A stretch of DNA of 64,000 nucleotides from CAWBCI01 sp963787195 (GCA_963787195.1 CAWBCI010000026.1:1-64000), one strand, 5' to 3'; counted from the first letter of the stretch, positions 17,114 through 26,993 are shown. Made by a program: numbers and translations. Notes: generated from the letters alone by a model not told the origin.

Positions 17114-17428
17114 ATGAAAGATAATATAAGGTATATAAAGGAAATACAAATAATAAGAGAAGATACCGGCCCTGACCTTATGGCCGTCAAAGCCAAGGGA
17201 ATAGCCCAGATCAGCAGACTCATAGCCCCAAAGCTGGTTCCAAGGGATACTGATATTGAACCGGAGGACGGGATATATCAGTTGGATTTTACAATGGACG
17301 AAAGCTATAATGAAGATACCCTTGTGGAGCTGGAAGTGGACGTGGTCTTTCGTATCAAAAGTCTTCCCAATTGGGTGAAAGGCATTAAAATTAACGCTTT
17401 GGAAAATTCAGATATTGAACTATTATAA
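17114..17428 (+). CDS. small hypothetical protein
   Basis: 104 aa from the ATG at 17114 (MKDNIRYIKEIQIIRED); a TTG three codons earlier is possible. Acidic, no membrane segment or signal peptide, beta-rich by appearance, with an LVELEVDVVFRIKSLPNWVKGIKI segment near the end. I do not recognise a family. The even mix of charged and hydrophobic residues and absence of nearby competing frames argue that it is real. It lies 291 nt before another small unknown gene; that spacer is AT-rich with nothing identifiable. Confidence 0.6.
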   Translation: MKDNIRYIKEIQIIREDTGPDLMAVKAKGIAQISRLIAPKLVPRDTDIEPEDGIYQLDFTMDESYNEDTLVELEVDVVFRIKSLPNWVKGIKINALENSDIELL

Positions 17429-17719
17429 TTATTAATATTACGGAAATTTTCTTATGATCTTTTTGTACCTGGTTTTTTATCAGAATTAATGGATGAACGC
17501 GGCTTAATCTAAGCTACTACTAATTTCTTTTTTCGAAAAACACCTCTTTTTACCTTCCTTAAAAAAACCTGGAAAAATTATAAGCTATTAGAGCAGAATA
17601 TTTTTTTCATTGGTTATTATTTTTTTATTCTGCATAAATCTTTTACTTTTAAAGATAATTAAAGCAAAAATTAAAATTCACTTAAACAAACCCATTACTA
17701 ATTTTCAAATTTATAAGCC

Positions 17720-18139
17720 ATGGATTATTATAAACCAAGTCTTAGTCTCGATGCAGACTATTATTACATCAAAAGTGAACAAAACGTTTACGTCAAATCA
17801 ACAATTAGTGTAGGCCTTCCTTCGGGTGTTAATTGCTACTTTGACAGTGTTAACCCGGACCCCAATGATCCGGCCAATTTTATCATGAAATATCTTACTT
17901 CCAACGACGGCACCAATAATGGGGACCACACCTATAATGATGTCCGGAATAATGTGGTTATTTCGAATGTTGATGCCGAGAATGAAGCTGAAGTTGTAGC
18001 TATTATTAATCATGTATTGGAAGATCTGCATAAGAGCACTTTTTCAATAAGCGGTGATGTTCGCAAACCTGATGGATCGGAGGGTGGCGAAGGAACTCGC
18101 ACATGTGATTCGCCACCAAGAGTTATATTTCTCAAATAG
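17720..18139 (+). CDS. small hypothetical protein next to two-component genes
   Basis: 139 aa, starting MDYYKPSLSLDADYYYIKSEQN. Rich in Asp, Asn, Tyr and Ser, with no signal peptide or membrane segment. A run of Asp/Asn/Pro (NPDPNDPANF) and a C-terminal GSEGGEGTRTCDSPPR are notable. No family recognised. It ends 66 nt before the response regulator gene in the same direction, so they may be co-transcribed. Function unknown. Confidence 0.6.
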   Translation: MDYYKPSLSLDADYYYIKSEQNVYVKSTISVGLPSGVNCYFDSVNPDPNDPANFIMKYLTSNDGTNNGDHTYNDVRNNVVISNVDAENEAEVVAIINHVLEDLHKSTFSISGDVRKPDGSEGGEGTRTCDSPPRVIFLK

Positions 18140-18205
18140 AGGCCTGCATATTTAGTGAGAAAATTCAATTAATGCAATTTACCATTATGCATAGTTAAAA
18201 TTATT

Positions 18206-18844
18206 ATGATCAAAATTCTCATAGCAGATGACCACCAGTTCCTGATTGACGGGGTAAAATTAAGCATCCTTAATATTCCCGATTTTTCCCTGGTGGGTGA
18301 AGCTCATAATGGTTTGCAGGTATTGGAAATGCTCGAAGCCGGACTGGAAGTGGATATTATACTTATGGATATTAACATGCCCAAAATGGATGGCCTCGAA
18401 TGCACCCGTAAAGTGACAAAAAAATATCAGGGAGTAAAAGTCATAGTCTTATCTCAATATGATGAAAAAAGGTTTGTGAAACAGATGGTCAAAAACGGGG
18501 CTATGGGTTACTTGTTAAAAGATTCAGCAAAAGATTCGCTTGAAAAAACAATCCGTGCAGTTTACAGGGGTGAAAAGAGCTTTTCGGAAAAGCTAATGTT
18601 GCGCTTTATCAATGTAGAATTGAAGGATGAAAACAATAGTTCCCTATTCCCCAAACTTACTGAGAGGGAAAAGGAAATTCTAAACCTTATCGGAAGGGAG
18701 CTATCAAGCCAGGAAATTGCGGATAAATTGTTTATCAGTTTTCACACTGTTGAAAGCCACAGAGCGAATCTGATGTTCAAGGCAGGGGCAAAAAATACAG
18801 CCGGTCTTATCCGATGGGCAGTGGAAAATGACCTGCTTGATTGA
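18206..18844 (+). CDS. NarL/LuxR-type response regulator
   Basis: 212 aa: receiver domain with acidic pocket (ADDH), phosphorylated Asp55 (LMDINMPKMDG), Ser/Gln switch region (VLSQYDE) and Lys (LLKDSAKD). The C-terminal LuxR helix-turn-helix is LTEREKEILNLIG...SSQEIADKLFISFHTVESHRANLMFKAG. It precedes the TPR kinase by 63 nt and should be its partner. DNA target unknown. Confidence 0.95.
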   Translation: MIKILIADDHQFLIDGVKLSILNIPDFSLVGEAHNGLQVLEMLEAGLEVDIILMDINMPKMDGLECTRKVTKKYQGVKVIVLSQYDEKRFVKQMVKNGAMGYLLKDSAKDSLEKTIRAVYRGEKSFSEKLMLRFINVELKDENNSSLFPKLTEREKEILNLIGRELSSQEIADKLFISFHTVESHRANLMFKAGAKNTAGLIRWAVENDLLD

Positions 18845-18907
18845 TAATATTATTATCTAAAAATATAATTCATAATTAATTAGACCCATATCAAGCCAAA
18901 TAATATT

Positions 18908-21028
18908 ATGAGAAAATTACTTTTCTATATATTCTCAACTTTTCTAATTATAATTTCTTCTCTTAATATCTATTCCCAGAACCAGGATAAAAACAATGAG
19001 TTGGATAGCCTGCTGGATGTTTTGAAGAGGATGCCCGATAATGATGATAAGGTGGAAAATCTTTTAGAAGTAACAGAAATTTATTTTAATTCAAACTCTG
19101 ACAGCGCATTAAAATACGCTGAACTCGCCCTTGACCTGTCTCAACAGATCGCTTATGCAAAAGGAAAAGCAGATGCTTATTATTTAAAAAGCATGATATT
19201 TTGGCTTAAATCCGATTATCCTTCGTCATTGAAAATGAATTCCATATCCATCGCAATTTGTGACTCAATAAAGGATAGTTTAAAACTGGGCCGGGCATAT
19301 TATCATCAGGGCTCATTGAATATGGACCTTGGAAAATACGACTCAGCTAATTTCTATTATCACAAAAGCCTTGCTATTTTTAAATTATATGATAAACCCA
19401 TAGGCTTATATTCAAATTATGATGGCATTGCAATCGTATTCAGGGAAAAATCGGAATATGATTCTGCAATGTATTATTTCCTGAAAGCTGCTAAAATTTG
19501 TGAGGCAAATAATGATGAAAGCAATCTGGCCACCATCTTCAATAATCTTGGTTGGATTTGCAAAACCCTTGGACAATTTGATGATGCAATAAGATATGTT
19601 AATAAAAGCCTGGAAATTAATAGAAGAAATAATTTTCGATATAATTACGCACTTGATATACAATCATTGGGTGAAATATCAATAGCTCAGGACTCCGCTG
19701 AAAAAGCCCTGAAATATTTTAAGGAAGCTGAACCATTGATGGAAAAAATCGGGAATACAAGGAGTATTTATGATTTGTACAACAATATGGCCCTGGCTTA
19801 TCAAAATTTAAAAAATTATGATCTTGCCATTAAATATTATACTAAGGCACTGAGTGGTTTTAATGAATCAAATATTCTTAAGGGTAGTATCATAACAATG
19901 GGTAATCTGTCTAGCTTGTATGAAATTAACGGTCAACCGAACAAAGCGCTGAAAATGCAGGATTCTGTTGTTAGCCTTTCTATCAGACATGGTCTGCCCG
20001 ATTACCAGTTAGGCGCTTATTTCAATATTTCACACACATATAGAAACCTTGGAAATTATAAAAGGGCCTATGAATACCTGGCTAAATACAATTCTTTGCG
20101 TGACAGCCTTTTCAATCTTGAAAAAACCAAAATGATCAATGACCTGAAGCTTAAGTATGAGAGAGAAAAGGACCAGGGACACATTTTAAGATTACAGAAC
20201 GAGAATAAACAGAAGGAACTTGATTTACAGATAAGGACTTCCCAGAGAAACAGTATCCTTTTTATAGCCTTGGGGGGCTTACTTCTGATCATCTTTATCT
20301 TTATTTATATTCGTCAAAAAAATATTAAAGATAAGATCATCGCCGATCAAAAGATCCTCCAGCTGGAAGAAGAAAAGAAAATGATGGCAGCAAAAATACT
20401 GGTGGAAGGTCAGGAAAAAGAAAGAAAAAGGATAGCTCAGGAGCTTCACGACGGTTTGGGGGTTCTATTGTCGACTACAAAAATTCACTTCGCAACCATC
20501 AGGGATAAAAGCCCTGAGAACCAGGCCCTCATTGATAAAGCCACTAAGATGCTGGAACAGGCTACAGGCGATGTCAGGAAGATCTCCCATAATATGATGC
20601 CCGGCCTGCTGACCAAACTGGGCTTTTTCGAAGCGGTGGAAGAACTCTTTGAGAACCTGGAGGAAATGGAAGGACTGAATGTAGAATGCCAGGTACTGGG
20701 CAAACAATTCCGTTTTGATGAAAACAGGGAGATCATGCTCTACCGCGTAATTCAGGAAATTGTAAACAACAGTCTTAAGCATGCAGATGCAAAAAATATT
20801 ACCATGCATATCCGCATCATGGAAGATAATCTGGATATTTCCTATTCTGATGACGGAAAAGGCTTCGACCTGGAGGAAATAAATAAGAATTCGTCAATTG
20901 GTCTGAAAAGCATACAGTCCAGGCTGGACTTCCTGAACGGCCAAATGACTGTCATTACCAAACCGGGCGAAGGGGTGGGCTATTCACTGAATATTCCAAT
21001 AATCGTCAAAAAATTTGACGAAAATTAG
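18908..21028 (+). CDS. TPR-containing sensor histidine kinase (HisKA_3)
   Basis: 706 aa: signal peptide, then ~380 residues of tetratricopeptide repeats (A..Y.N+A..Y, e.g. NNLGWICKTLGQFDDAIRYVNKSLEI). A single membrane span (~455-475) and a coiled coil follow, then a NarX/DesK-type kinase: ERKRIAQELHDGLG with the phospho-His at 514, and an HATPase_c domain with EIVNNSLKHADAKN and GxG (DDGKGFDL). The extracytoplasmic TPR region probably binds a peptide or protein partner. It pairs with the upstream NarL-type regulator. Confidence 0.95.
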   Translation: MRKLLFYIFSTFLIIISSLNIYSQNQDKNNELDSLLDVLKRMPDNDDKVENLLEVTEIYFNSNSDSALKYAELALDLSQQIAYAKGKADAYYLKSMIFWLKSDYPSSLKMNSISIAICDSIKDSLKLGRAYYHQGSLNMDLGKYDSANFYYHKSLAIFKLYDKPIGLYSNYDGIAIVFREKSEYDSAMYYFLKAAKICEANNDESNLATIFNNLGWICKTLGQFDDAIRYVNKSLEINRRNNFRYNYALDIQSLGEISIAQDSAEKALKYFKEAEPLMEKIGNTRSIYDLYNNMALAYQNLKNYDLAIKYYTKALSGFNESNILKGSIITMGNLSSLYEINGQPNKALKMQDSVVSLSIRHGLPDYQLGAYFNISHTYRNLGNYKRAYEYLAKYNSLRDSLFNLEKTKMINDLKLKYEREKDQGHILRLQNENKQKELDLQIRTSQRNSILFIALGGLLLIIFIFIYIRQKNIKDKIIADQKILQLEEEKKMMAAKILVEGQEKERKRIAQELHDGLGVLLSTTKIHFATIRDKSPENQALIDKATKMLEQATGDVRKISHNMMPGLLTKLGFFEAVEELFENLEEMEGLNVECQVLGKQFRFDENREIMLYRVIQEIVNNSLKHADAKNITMHIRIMEDNLDISYSDDGKGFDLEEINKNSSIGLKSIQSRLDFLNGQMTVITKPGEGVGYSLNIPIIVKKFDEN

Positions 21029-21198
21029 TGGATTGCCAAATATTAGGTGAACCCATAGGTCCGGCTGAGAATAAGAAAAACTTTAACAGAATCTAGTGTT
21101 AAATTAAGTTAAATCCCTTGTGATTTGGGCTTTGTCTTGGGGAAATTCGTTTTATTCGTATTTACTTTTACATTTAATAATTTTTAAATACCAATCAA

Positions 21199-22203
21199 AT
21201 GAATCCCGAATATCCCTTAAATAATGCCGGCTCCATTTTCGCTTTTATTAGTCATTACCAGAAAAGCCGTATAGTCCTTACTGCCTATGAGCTGGAACTT
21301 TTCACAGTCCTTGATGGCCTGCCTAAAAGTTCTGAAGAAGTTGCAAAATCTATTAAAACGGATGCCAGGGCAACCGACCGTCTAATGAATGCCTTGAGTG
21401 TGCTGGGCTTCCTCCAAAAAGAAAGCGGTAAATTCAGCAATACAAAAGAATCTTCACTCTACTTAGTAAAAGGAAAACCCGAATATATGTCCGGCCTGAA
21501 ACATACTGCCGACCTCTGGCATACCTGGACTACTATGACCGATGCAGTGAGGGCCGGAACCGCGGTATACAGGCGACCGGAGAACATCAACGACAGGGAT
21601 GAAAACTGGCTGGAATCATTTATCGGGGCTATGCATTACAGGGCGCTATCTGAAGCCCCGGGAACGGTTTCAAAAATTGACCTGGAAGGCGTTAAAAAAG
21701 TTTTGGACCTTGGAGGCGGTTCCGGAATATTTGCCATGGAATTTGTAAAAGCCGGAAAAGATATTCAGGCAAGTGTCTTCGACCTGCCCAATGTCATCCC
21801 TATTACTCAAAAATATATACAAAGGGAAAACATGCAGGATAGGGTCAATACTTATGGTGGAGATTATATTTCGGATGATCTTCCTCTGGGTTTTGACCTC
21901 ATCTTTCTTTCAGCCATTATCCATAGTAATTCTTATGAAACTAATAAACAGCTGGTAAGCAAGTGTGCAAAGTCCCTAAATCCCGGAGGACGAATTATAA
22001 TTGCAGACTGGATTATGGACGATTCCCGGACCAATCCGCCCAGAGGAGCTTTGTTCGCCCTGAACATGCTGGTAGGAACCCGTGAAGGGGACACTTTTAC
22101 CCAGACAGAAATCCTTGAATGGTATGAAAATGCAGGTCTGCGTTTTGATAAAAGGCTGGAATCCTTCAGTCAGACTGCCATGGTCATCGGAATTAAACCA
22201 TAG
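21199..22203 (+). CDS. O-methyltransferase (SAM-dependent, Methyltransf_2 type)
   Basis: 334 aa: an N-terminal winged-helix dimerisation domain (~10-85), then a class I SAM-binding fold with VLDLGGGSGIFAMEF, the acidic DLP after beta 2, and a NPGGRIIIADWIMDD segment. This is the plant-COMT-like / O-demethylpuromycin methyltransferase family; the acceptor is probably a small aromatic or polyketide-like hydroxyl. It lies upstream of an SDR and an EXPERA-domain protein on the same strand, suggesting a small-molecule or lipid modification set. Substrate unknown. Confidence 0.85.
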   Translation: MNPEYPLNNAGSIFAFISHYQKSRIVLTAYELELFTVLDGLPKSSEEVAKSIKTDARATDRLMNALSVLGFLQKESGKFSNTKESSLYLVKGKPEYMSGLKHTADLWHTWTTMTDAVRAGTAVYRRPENINDRDENWLESFIGAMHYRALSEAPGTVSKIDLEGVKKVLDLGGGSGIFAMEFVKAGKDIQASVFDLPNVIPITQKYIQRENMQDRVNTYGGDYISDDLPLGFDLIFLSAIIHSNSYETNKQLVSKCAKSLNPGGRIIIADWIMDDSRTNPPRGALFALNMLVGTREGDTFTQTEILEWYENAGLRFDKRLESFSQTAMVIGIKP

Positions 22204-22320
22204 CTGGTAGCCTGAACCTATTAAGCTACCTGAAATTTCTCTTTTATCCGGCCAATTATGATAAGCCGGGGCTTTTACCTACATTTAGGGCGGCAATTAT
22301 GCCTGAGCAAATAGAATAAT

Positions 22321-23178
22321 ATGGATAAAGTTATACTCATTACAGGTGCTTCGTCCGGCATTGGAAAAGCTGCTGCAATAGCATTCGGTAATGCGGGTGC
22401 AAAGGTGGCAATCGCAGCAAGAAGGAAAGAAAAATTAGAAAATATTGCTTCCGGATTAGATGGATGTCTGGTCATACAAGTTGATATTTCGGACGAAAAG
22501 CAGGCCATCGATATGATTGATAGAACCGTAGAGCATTATGGCCGAATTGATGTTTTGATCAACAATGCTGCGGCTATTATTGTTTCAAGGACCGATGAAG
22601 TCAGCTCGGAGGACATGCTCAGGGCATTCCGGACTAACTTGCTGGGTCCGATGGCTGCCACTAATCAGGCAGTGAAATATATGTTAAGACAGGGTGGCGG
22701 ACAAATCATCAATATCGGCTCCCCGGGATTTATGATTGGAGTGCCTTTATACGCCCCTTATGTATGCTCCAAAGCCGCGGTCACGGCCTGGACCCGCACA
22801 ATACAGGCCGAATGGGCCGGAAGCGGTATTGAGGTAAGCGAATATTTCCCCGGTTACATTAAAACCGATTCCAAACCCAACTCAGCTTATAAAGATGTTG
22901 AACAGGACCTGATTACCGATCCGGACCAGAGCTGGCTCAATAAAGTTTTCACTAAACCCAAAAGACCCGAAGATGTAGCCCGTCATCTTGTAAAACTTGT
23001 ACATAAACCCCGGCCCCTGACGCATTCAGGTTTTGGTGTTAAACTCGGTTCATTTATCGCTCTTTTCCCATCCTTCCGTCTTTCAATTGCTGCAACTATG
23101 GGGAAAAATGCAAGGAAAAAGCTAGGCTTAAGTGTTTTTAGTGAGAATAAAAATAATTCCTTAATTTCACCCCACTAA
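22321..23178 (+). CDS. short-chain dehydrogenase/reductase
   Basis: 285 aa classical SDR: TGASSGIGKAA (NAD(P) binding), NNAA in place of NNAG (~80), active-site Ser region (INIGSPGFM) and YAPYVCSKAA with Tyr/Lys. The C-terminal ~60 residues (KRPEDVARHLVKLV...) resemble SDRs acting on lipid-like substrates. It is 117 nt after the methyltransferase and 31 nt before the EXPERA protein, so these probably form one operon. Confidence 0.88.
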   Translation: MDKVILITGASSGIGKAAAIAFGNAGAKVAIAARRKEKLENIASGLDGCLVIQVDISDEKQAIDMIDRTVEHYGRIDVLINNAAAIIVSRTDEVSSEDMLRAFRTNLLGPMAATNQAVKYMLRQGGGQIINIGSPGFMIGVPLYAPYVCSKAAVTAWTRTIQAEWAGSGIEVSEYFPGYIKTDSKPNSAYKDVEQDLITDPDQSWLNKVFTKPKRPEDVARHLVKLVHKPRPLTHSGFGVKLGSFIALFPSFRLSIAATMGKNARKKLGLSVFSENKNNSLISPH

Positions 23179-23209
23179 TTAAAACATTACATTCCTTTAA
23201 ATTATTTTT

Positions 23210-23743
23210 ATGCAGACTACTATACCCTTAAAAAACAGGAAGATAGATATATTCATTCTGGGTTATTTCTTTTTCAATATCCTTTTTGTGAGTTATGTCA
23301 TCAGCCTGGAACAGCTTGTTGTGCTCAACCCTGAAAACTTCAGCTACCCTATATGGCCACTCCCCTTTTTCATTGACCTGGTTCACTGGTACGGGCATAA
23401 CTGGGATCCCTTGTTAATGGCAAGGCCCGTATGGTGGAAAGCAACTATCTGGATAGATGCCCTCTTTTTTGGCCCTTACTATATTGCGGCCATTTATGCA
23501 TTTATCAAGGGGAAAAACTGGATCAGAGTTCCCAGTTTCATCTATGCATCAGTTATGATGACCAATGTGACTATTATATTAAGTGAAGAATTCTACGGGC
23601 CATACGCTGCAGGCGACACTATCTGGCAGGTGGTCGGAGCAAATGCATCCTGGCTGATTTTCCCGATAATTATCCTCTACAGAATGACCAAAAGTCAGCA
23701 CCCCTTTACAATTGAAGCAAAGGCATCAAAAGTCACAGGCTGA
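23210..23743 (+). CDS. EXPERA-domain (emopamil-binding-like) membrane protein
   Basis: 177 aa with four hydrophobic segments (~12-33, 78-100, 107-128, 141-158). The pattern HNWDPLLMARPVWWKATIWIDALFFGPYYIAAIYAFIKG...WIRVPSFIYA is the signature of EXPERA proteins (EBP/TM6SF2/TMEM97-like), including paired Trp and acidic residues. Eukaryotic relatives isomerise or bind sterols; bacterial members are uncharacterised. Its place after an SDR and methyltransferase suggests a lipid or isoprenoid substrate, by inference only. Confidence 0.75.
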   Translation: MQTTIPLKNRKIDIFILGYFFFNILFVSYVISLEQLVVLNPENFSYPIWPLPFFIDLVHWYGHNWDPLLMARPVWWKATIWIDALFFGPYYIAAIYAFIKGKNWIRVPSFIYASVMMTNVTIILSEEFYGPYAAGDTIWQVVGANASWLIFPIIILYRMTKSQHPFTIEAKASKVTG

Positions 23744-23752
23744 ATTTTTTTA

Positions 23753-23760
23753 TATTTTTG
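23753..23760 (+). promoter_or_regulatory. -7 promoter element immediately before 23770 gene
   Basis: TATTTTTG fits TAnnTTTG. The predicted start of transcription (~23767) is only ~3 nt before the ATG at 23770, so the mRNA would be nearly leaderless. No clear -33 TTTG. Confidence 0.4.
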
Positions 23761-23769
23761 CAGGAAATA

Positions 23770-24306
23770 ATGAATCTTCTGTTGAAAAAACATTTATCCA
23801 TAGTATTCCTACTTATTTTCTTTTACTCACTTATCGGGTTTTATCCGGCTTTCGTAATCAGGAAATACAATATTCGAAAAAATGTAAATGAAAAGATACA
23901 TGAAAATCTTCCGGGTTCTGAAATAATTCAAATAAAATATACCGCTGATATAAGGAGTAAAATACAATGGAAGGGCGAGAATGAATTCCTTCTGGAAGAA
24001 CAGATGTATGATATTATAAGCCAGGACACAGGAAAGGATGGACAGAAGATATTTTACTGTCTGATCGACAAGGAAGAAAAACAACTGATGGATGACTTCG
24101 ACTTTCAGGTGCAAAGTAATACGGACACTAAAACTTCCGGCAACCATTCTGCCAATATTTTGGAAATATATTCCCTGGATTACCTTAAACCCGAAAAATC
24201 AGTCTTTTCCAATTTCCCTGTAAACCTTGAATATCTCAGTTTTAAAGGAAATTTCTATCTTTCTCTGAGCCCTGAAAATTTAAGCCCTCCTCCTGAAATA
24301 TCCTGA
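23770..24306 (+). CDS. membrane-anchored hypothetical protein upstream of TonB receptor
   Basis: 178 aa from ATG 23770; an upstream in-frame TTG (23758) lies inside a promoter-like element. One hydrophobic segment (~10-28) anchors a hydrophilic domain with KIQWKGENEFLLEEQMYDIISQ and CLIDKEEKQLMDDF motifs. I have seen this type of short anchored protein next to TonB receptors in Bacteroidota but cannot name a family. It precedes the receptor by 201 nt and probably belongs to the same uptake locus. Confidence 0.7.
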   Translation: MNLLLKKHLSIVFLLIFFYSLIGFYPAFVIRKYNIRKNVNEKIHENLPGSEIIQIKYTADIRSKIQWKGENEFLLEEQMYDIISQDTGKDGQKIFYCLIDKEEKQLMDDFDFQVQSNTDTKTSGNHSANILEIYSLDYLKPEKSVFSNFPVNLEYLSFKGNFYLSLSPENLSPPPEIS

Positions 24307-24507
24307 TCTTCCTGTGTATTATTTACCATTCAACAGGGATTTATCCATTCTATTCAGGCTGATAAATTATCCAAAAGACCATATAGCGGCCGAATATAGA
24401 CTAATGGTATCTTAATTCTATAAACATTATAAATGTTATCTCTTCTATCCTTAAAAATTGAAGATAAAATTACAAGTTGTTAATTATCATTTAATTAAAT
24501 AATTATA

Positions 24508-26916
24508 ATGAAAAAATATTTTATAAGTCTGATATTCTTCATCCTATCAATTTCTGCCTTTTCCCAGATTGTTACAGTTCTGGAAAACACCAGCCTTCAG
24601 CCTATAGTAAATGCTGCAATTTTTAGTAATTCACCCAAAGCTTCGGTGATCACCGACCTGAACGGGCAAGCTGATTTATTGGCTTTTAAAGGAGCTGACA
24701 GCATTTACTTTCAATGCACCGGCTTCCAGCAAAAAATAATGAGCTATATGCAGCTTGAGGCTAAAAAATTCACCGTGCTTATGACTGAAAAAGTCTATGA
24801 TTTGAATACTGTGGTTATATCAGCTCGAAAATTCGAAGAGAAACTTGCGGATGTACCTCAGCAAATACAGGTTATACAAGCAAAACAAGTGGAATTCGAG
24901 AACGAACAAACAGCCGGGGGTTTACTGCAGCAAAGCGGAAATGTTTTGGTCCAGAAAAGCCAGATGGGAGGGGGAAGTCCCATCATAAGGGGATTTGAAG
25001 CCAACAAGGTTTTAATGGTCGTAGATGGAGTCAGGATGAATAATGCTATTTACCGCGGAGGGCATTTACAAAATATCATCACGATCGATAACAGTATGTT
25101 GGATAAAGTGGAAATTGTGTTTGGACCAGGCTCGGTTATGTATGGCAGCGATGCCCTTGGAGGGGTAATGCATTTTTACACCAAAAACCCCGTCCTTTCA
25201 GAAAGTGATCAGCCACGTGTGAATGCCGGCGCATTTCTCAGATATTCATCGGCAAACAGCGAAAAAACCGGGCACGTCGATTTTAACGTCGGATCGAAAA
25301 AACTTGGTTTAACAGGCAGTTTCAACTATTCAGATTTTGGTGATCTGAGACAGGGAAATGTCAGAAATCCTTACTATGGAGACTGGGGCAAGCAATTTTA
25401 CTATGCCGGCAGGATCAATGGCCAGGATACGATGCTGGTAAATAAGGATATTAACATCCAGAAACCCACCGGATATAAGCAGTACGACGCGCTTTTAAAA
25501 GGGCTGTTTAAACAAAATGAAAAAGTAAGTCATGTCCTGAATTTCCAGTATTCGAATTCTTCAGATATACCTCGCTACGATCGGCTCACTCAGTTAAATT
25601 CAGACGGGGTACTAAGTAATGCCCAGTGGTACTATGGACCACAGAAGCGGCTAATGGCAGCCTATACCCTGGCACTGCTCGCTGATAGAGGGATCTATTC
25701 CAATGCCCGGATAGTAGCTGCATACCAGAATATAGAAGAAAGCCGGCATAACCGTAAATTCGGAAGTTCCAAGCTGAATCACCGGATTGAGAAACTGAAC
25801 ATTCTGACCTTGAATGCTGACTTCAGCAAAGTCCTTGGGGAAAATGAAATCCGCTACGGAATTGAAGGCATGAGTAATAATGTCAATTCTACCGCAAATC
25901 TTGAAAATATTTCCACCGGGGAAATATCACAACTGGATACACGATATCCGGATGGCGGATCGGTGATGCAAACTTTTGCCGCATATGTAACCCATTCCAT
26001 TGAAATCAGTCCCAAATTTATCCTGAGTGAAGGCATCCGTTACAGTTATATCTATCTGAATTCAAAATTTAATGATACTACTTTCTTTCCTTTCCCCTTC
26101 AAAGAAGTCACCCAGAAAAACGGGGCCTTGAACGGCAATTTAGGCCTGGTGGTGATGCCGGGATACGACTGGCGTTTCACACTTATGGGATCTACCGGTT
26201 TCAGGGCGCCCAATGTAGATGACCTGAGCAAGGTGTTTGAATCAATCCCGGGAAGCGTGATAGTTCCGAATCCCGATCTTAAACCTGAATACACTTATAA
26301 TGCTGAAGTTGGGATATCAAAGATCATATATTCGAGGATCAGGCTGGAAGGAACTGCTTATTATACAATTTACAAGGACGCAATTACAAGTCAGCGGTCG
26401 ACCTTTAACGGACAGGACTCTATTTATTACGATGGGAGTCTGAGCCAGGTAATGACCAGTGTAAATGCCCGTAAGGCCTATATTTACGGCTTCAGCGGAA
26501 GCATTTCTGCTGACATCACCGATAATTTTTCCATACTTTCAACCCTTAATTATACATATGGAAGAATTAAAACTGATACAGCAGATTATCCTCTGGATCA
26601 CATTCCCCCGGTATTTGGGAAGACCAGCTTCAACCTGAATATCAAAAAATTCAGGGGAGAATTTTACGTGATGTACAATGGCTGGAAAAGGCTGAAGGAT
26701 TATAACCAGGAAGGGGAAGACAACCTGAATAATGCCACTCAGTATGGCAGTCCGGCCTGGTATACCCTGAATATCAAAGGAGCATACCAGATCAATAAGT
26801 ATCTGCAGATCCAGCTCGGACTGGAAAACATCCTGGATCAGAATTACAGGATATTTGCTTCCGGGATCAGCGCTCCGGGAAGAAATTTTATAGTGAGCCT
26901 GAGAGGACGCTTTTAA
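24508..26916 (+). CDS. TonB-dependent outer-membrane receptor
   Basis: 802 aa: signal peptide; a carboxypeptidase-regulatory-like beta-sandwich (~20-105, common in Bacteroidota receptors); a plug domain with QQIQVIQAKQVEFENEQT, GGGSPIIRGFEANKVLMVVDGVRMNNA and GPGSVMYGSDALGG; then a 22-strand-type barrel ending in an aromatic (GRF). The GSPIIRGFEANK...RGGHLQN wording resembles haem/haemin and HmuR-type receptors, so haem or a metal chelate is a reasonable guess. A clear terminator follows. Confidence 0.93.
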   Translation: MKKYFISLIFFILSISAFSQIVTVLENTSLQPIVNAAIFSNSPKASVITDLNGQADLLAFKGADSIYFQCTGFQQKIMSYMQLEAKKFTVLMTEKVYDLNTVVISARKFEEKLADVPQQIQVIQAKQVEFENEQTAGGLLQQSGNVLVQKSQMGGGSPIIRGFEANKVLMVVDGVRMNNAIYRGGHLQNIITIDNSMLDKVEIVFGPGSVMYGSDALGGVMHFYTKNPVLSESDQPRVNAGAFLRYSSANSEKTGHVDFNVGSKKLGLTGSFNYSDFGDLRQGNVRNPYYGDWGKQFYYAGRINGQDTMLVNKDINIQKPTGYKQYDALLKGLFKQNEKVSHVLNFQYSNSSDIPRYDRLTQLNSDGVLSNAQWYYGPQKRLMAAYTLALLADRGIYSNARIVAAYQNIEESRHNRKFGSSKLNHRIEKLNILTLNADFSKVLGENEIRYGIEGMSNNVNSTANLENISTGEISQLDTRYPDGGSVMQTFAAYVTHSIEISPKFILSEGIRYSYIYLNSKFNDTTFFPFPFKEVTQKNGALNGNLGLVVMPGYDWRFTLMGSTGFRAPNVDDLSKVFESIPGSVIVPNPDLKPEYTYNAEVGISKIIYSRIRLEGTAYYTIYKDAITSQRSTFNGQDSIYYDGSLSQVMTSVNARKAYIYGFSGSISADITDNFSILSTLNYTYGRIKTDTADYPLDHIPPVFGKTSFNLNIKKFRGEFYVMYNGWKRLKDYNQEGEDNLNNATQYGSPAWYTLNIKGAYQINKYLQIQLGLENILDQNYRIFASGISAPGRNFIVSLRGRF

Positions 26917-26951
26917 GCATCCTGTAAATTCTCAGTAAAGGATACCCTAAC

Positions 26952-26993
26952 AGCGGATATAGAGTTTCTTTCAAAATTCTGTATCCGCTTTTT
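26952..26993 (+). terminator. intrinsic terminator of TonB receptor unit
   Basis: Twelve-bp stem AGCGGATATAGA (26952-26963) with TCTGTATCCGCT (26978-26989), one G-T pair, then Ts. Confidence 0.8.
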
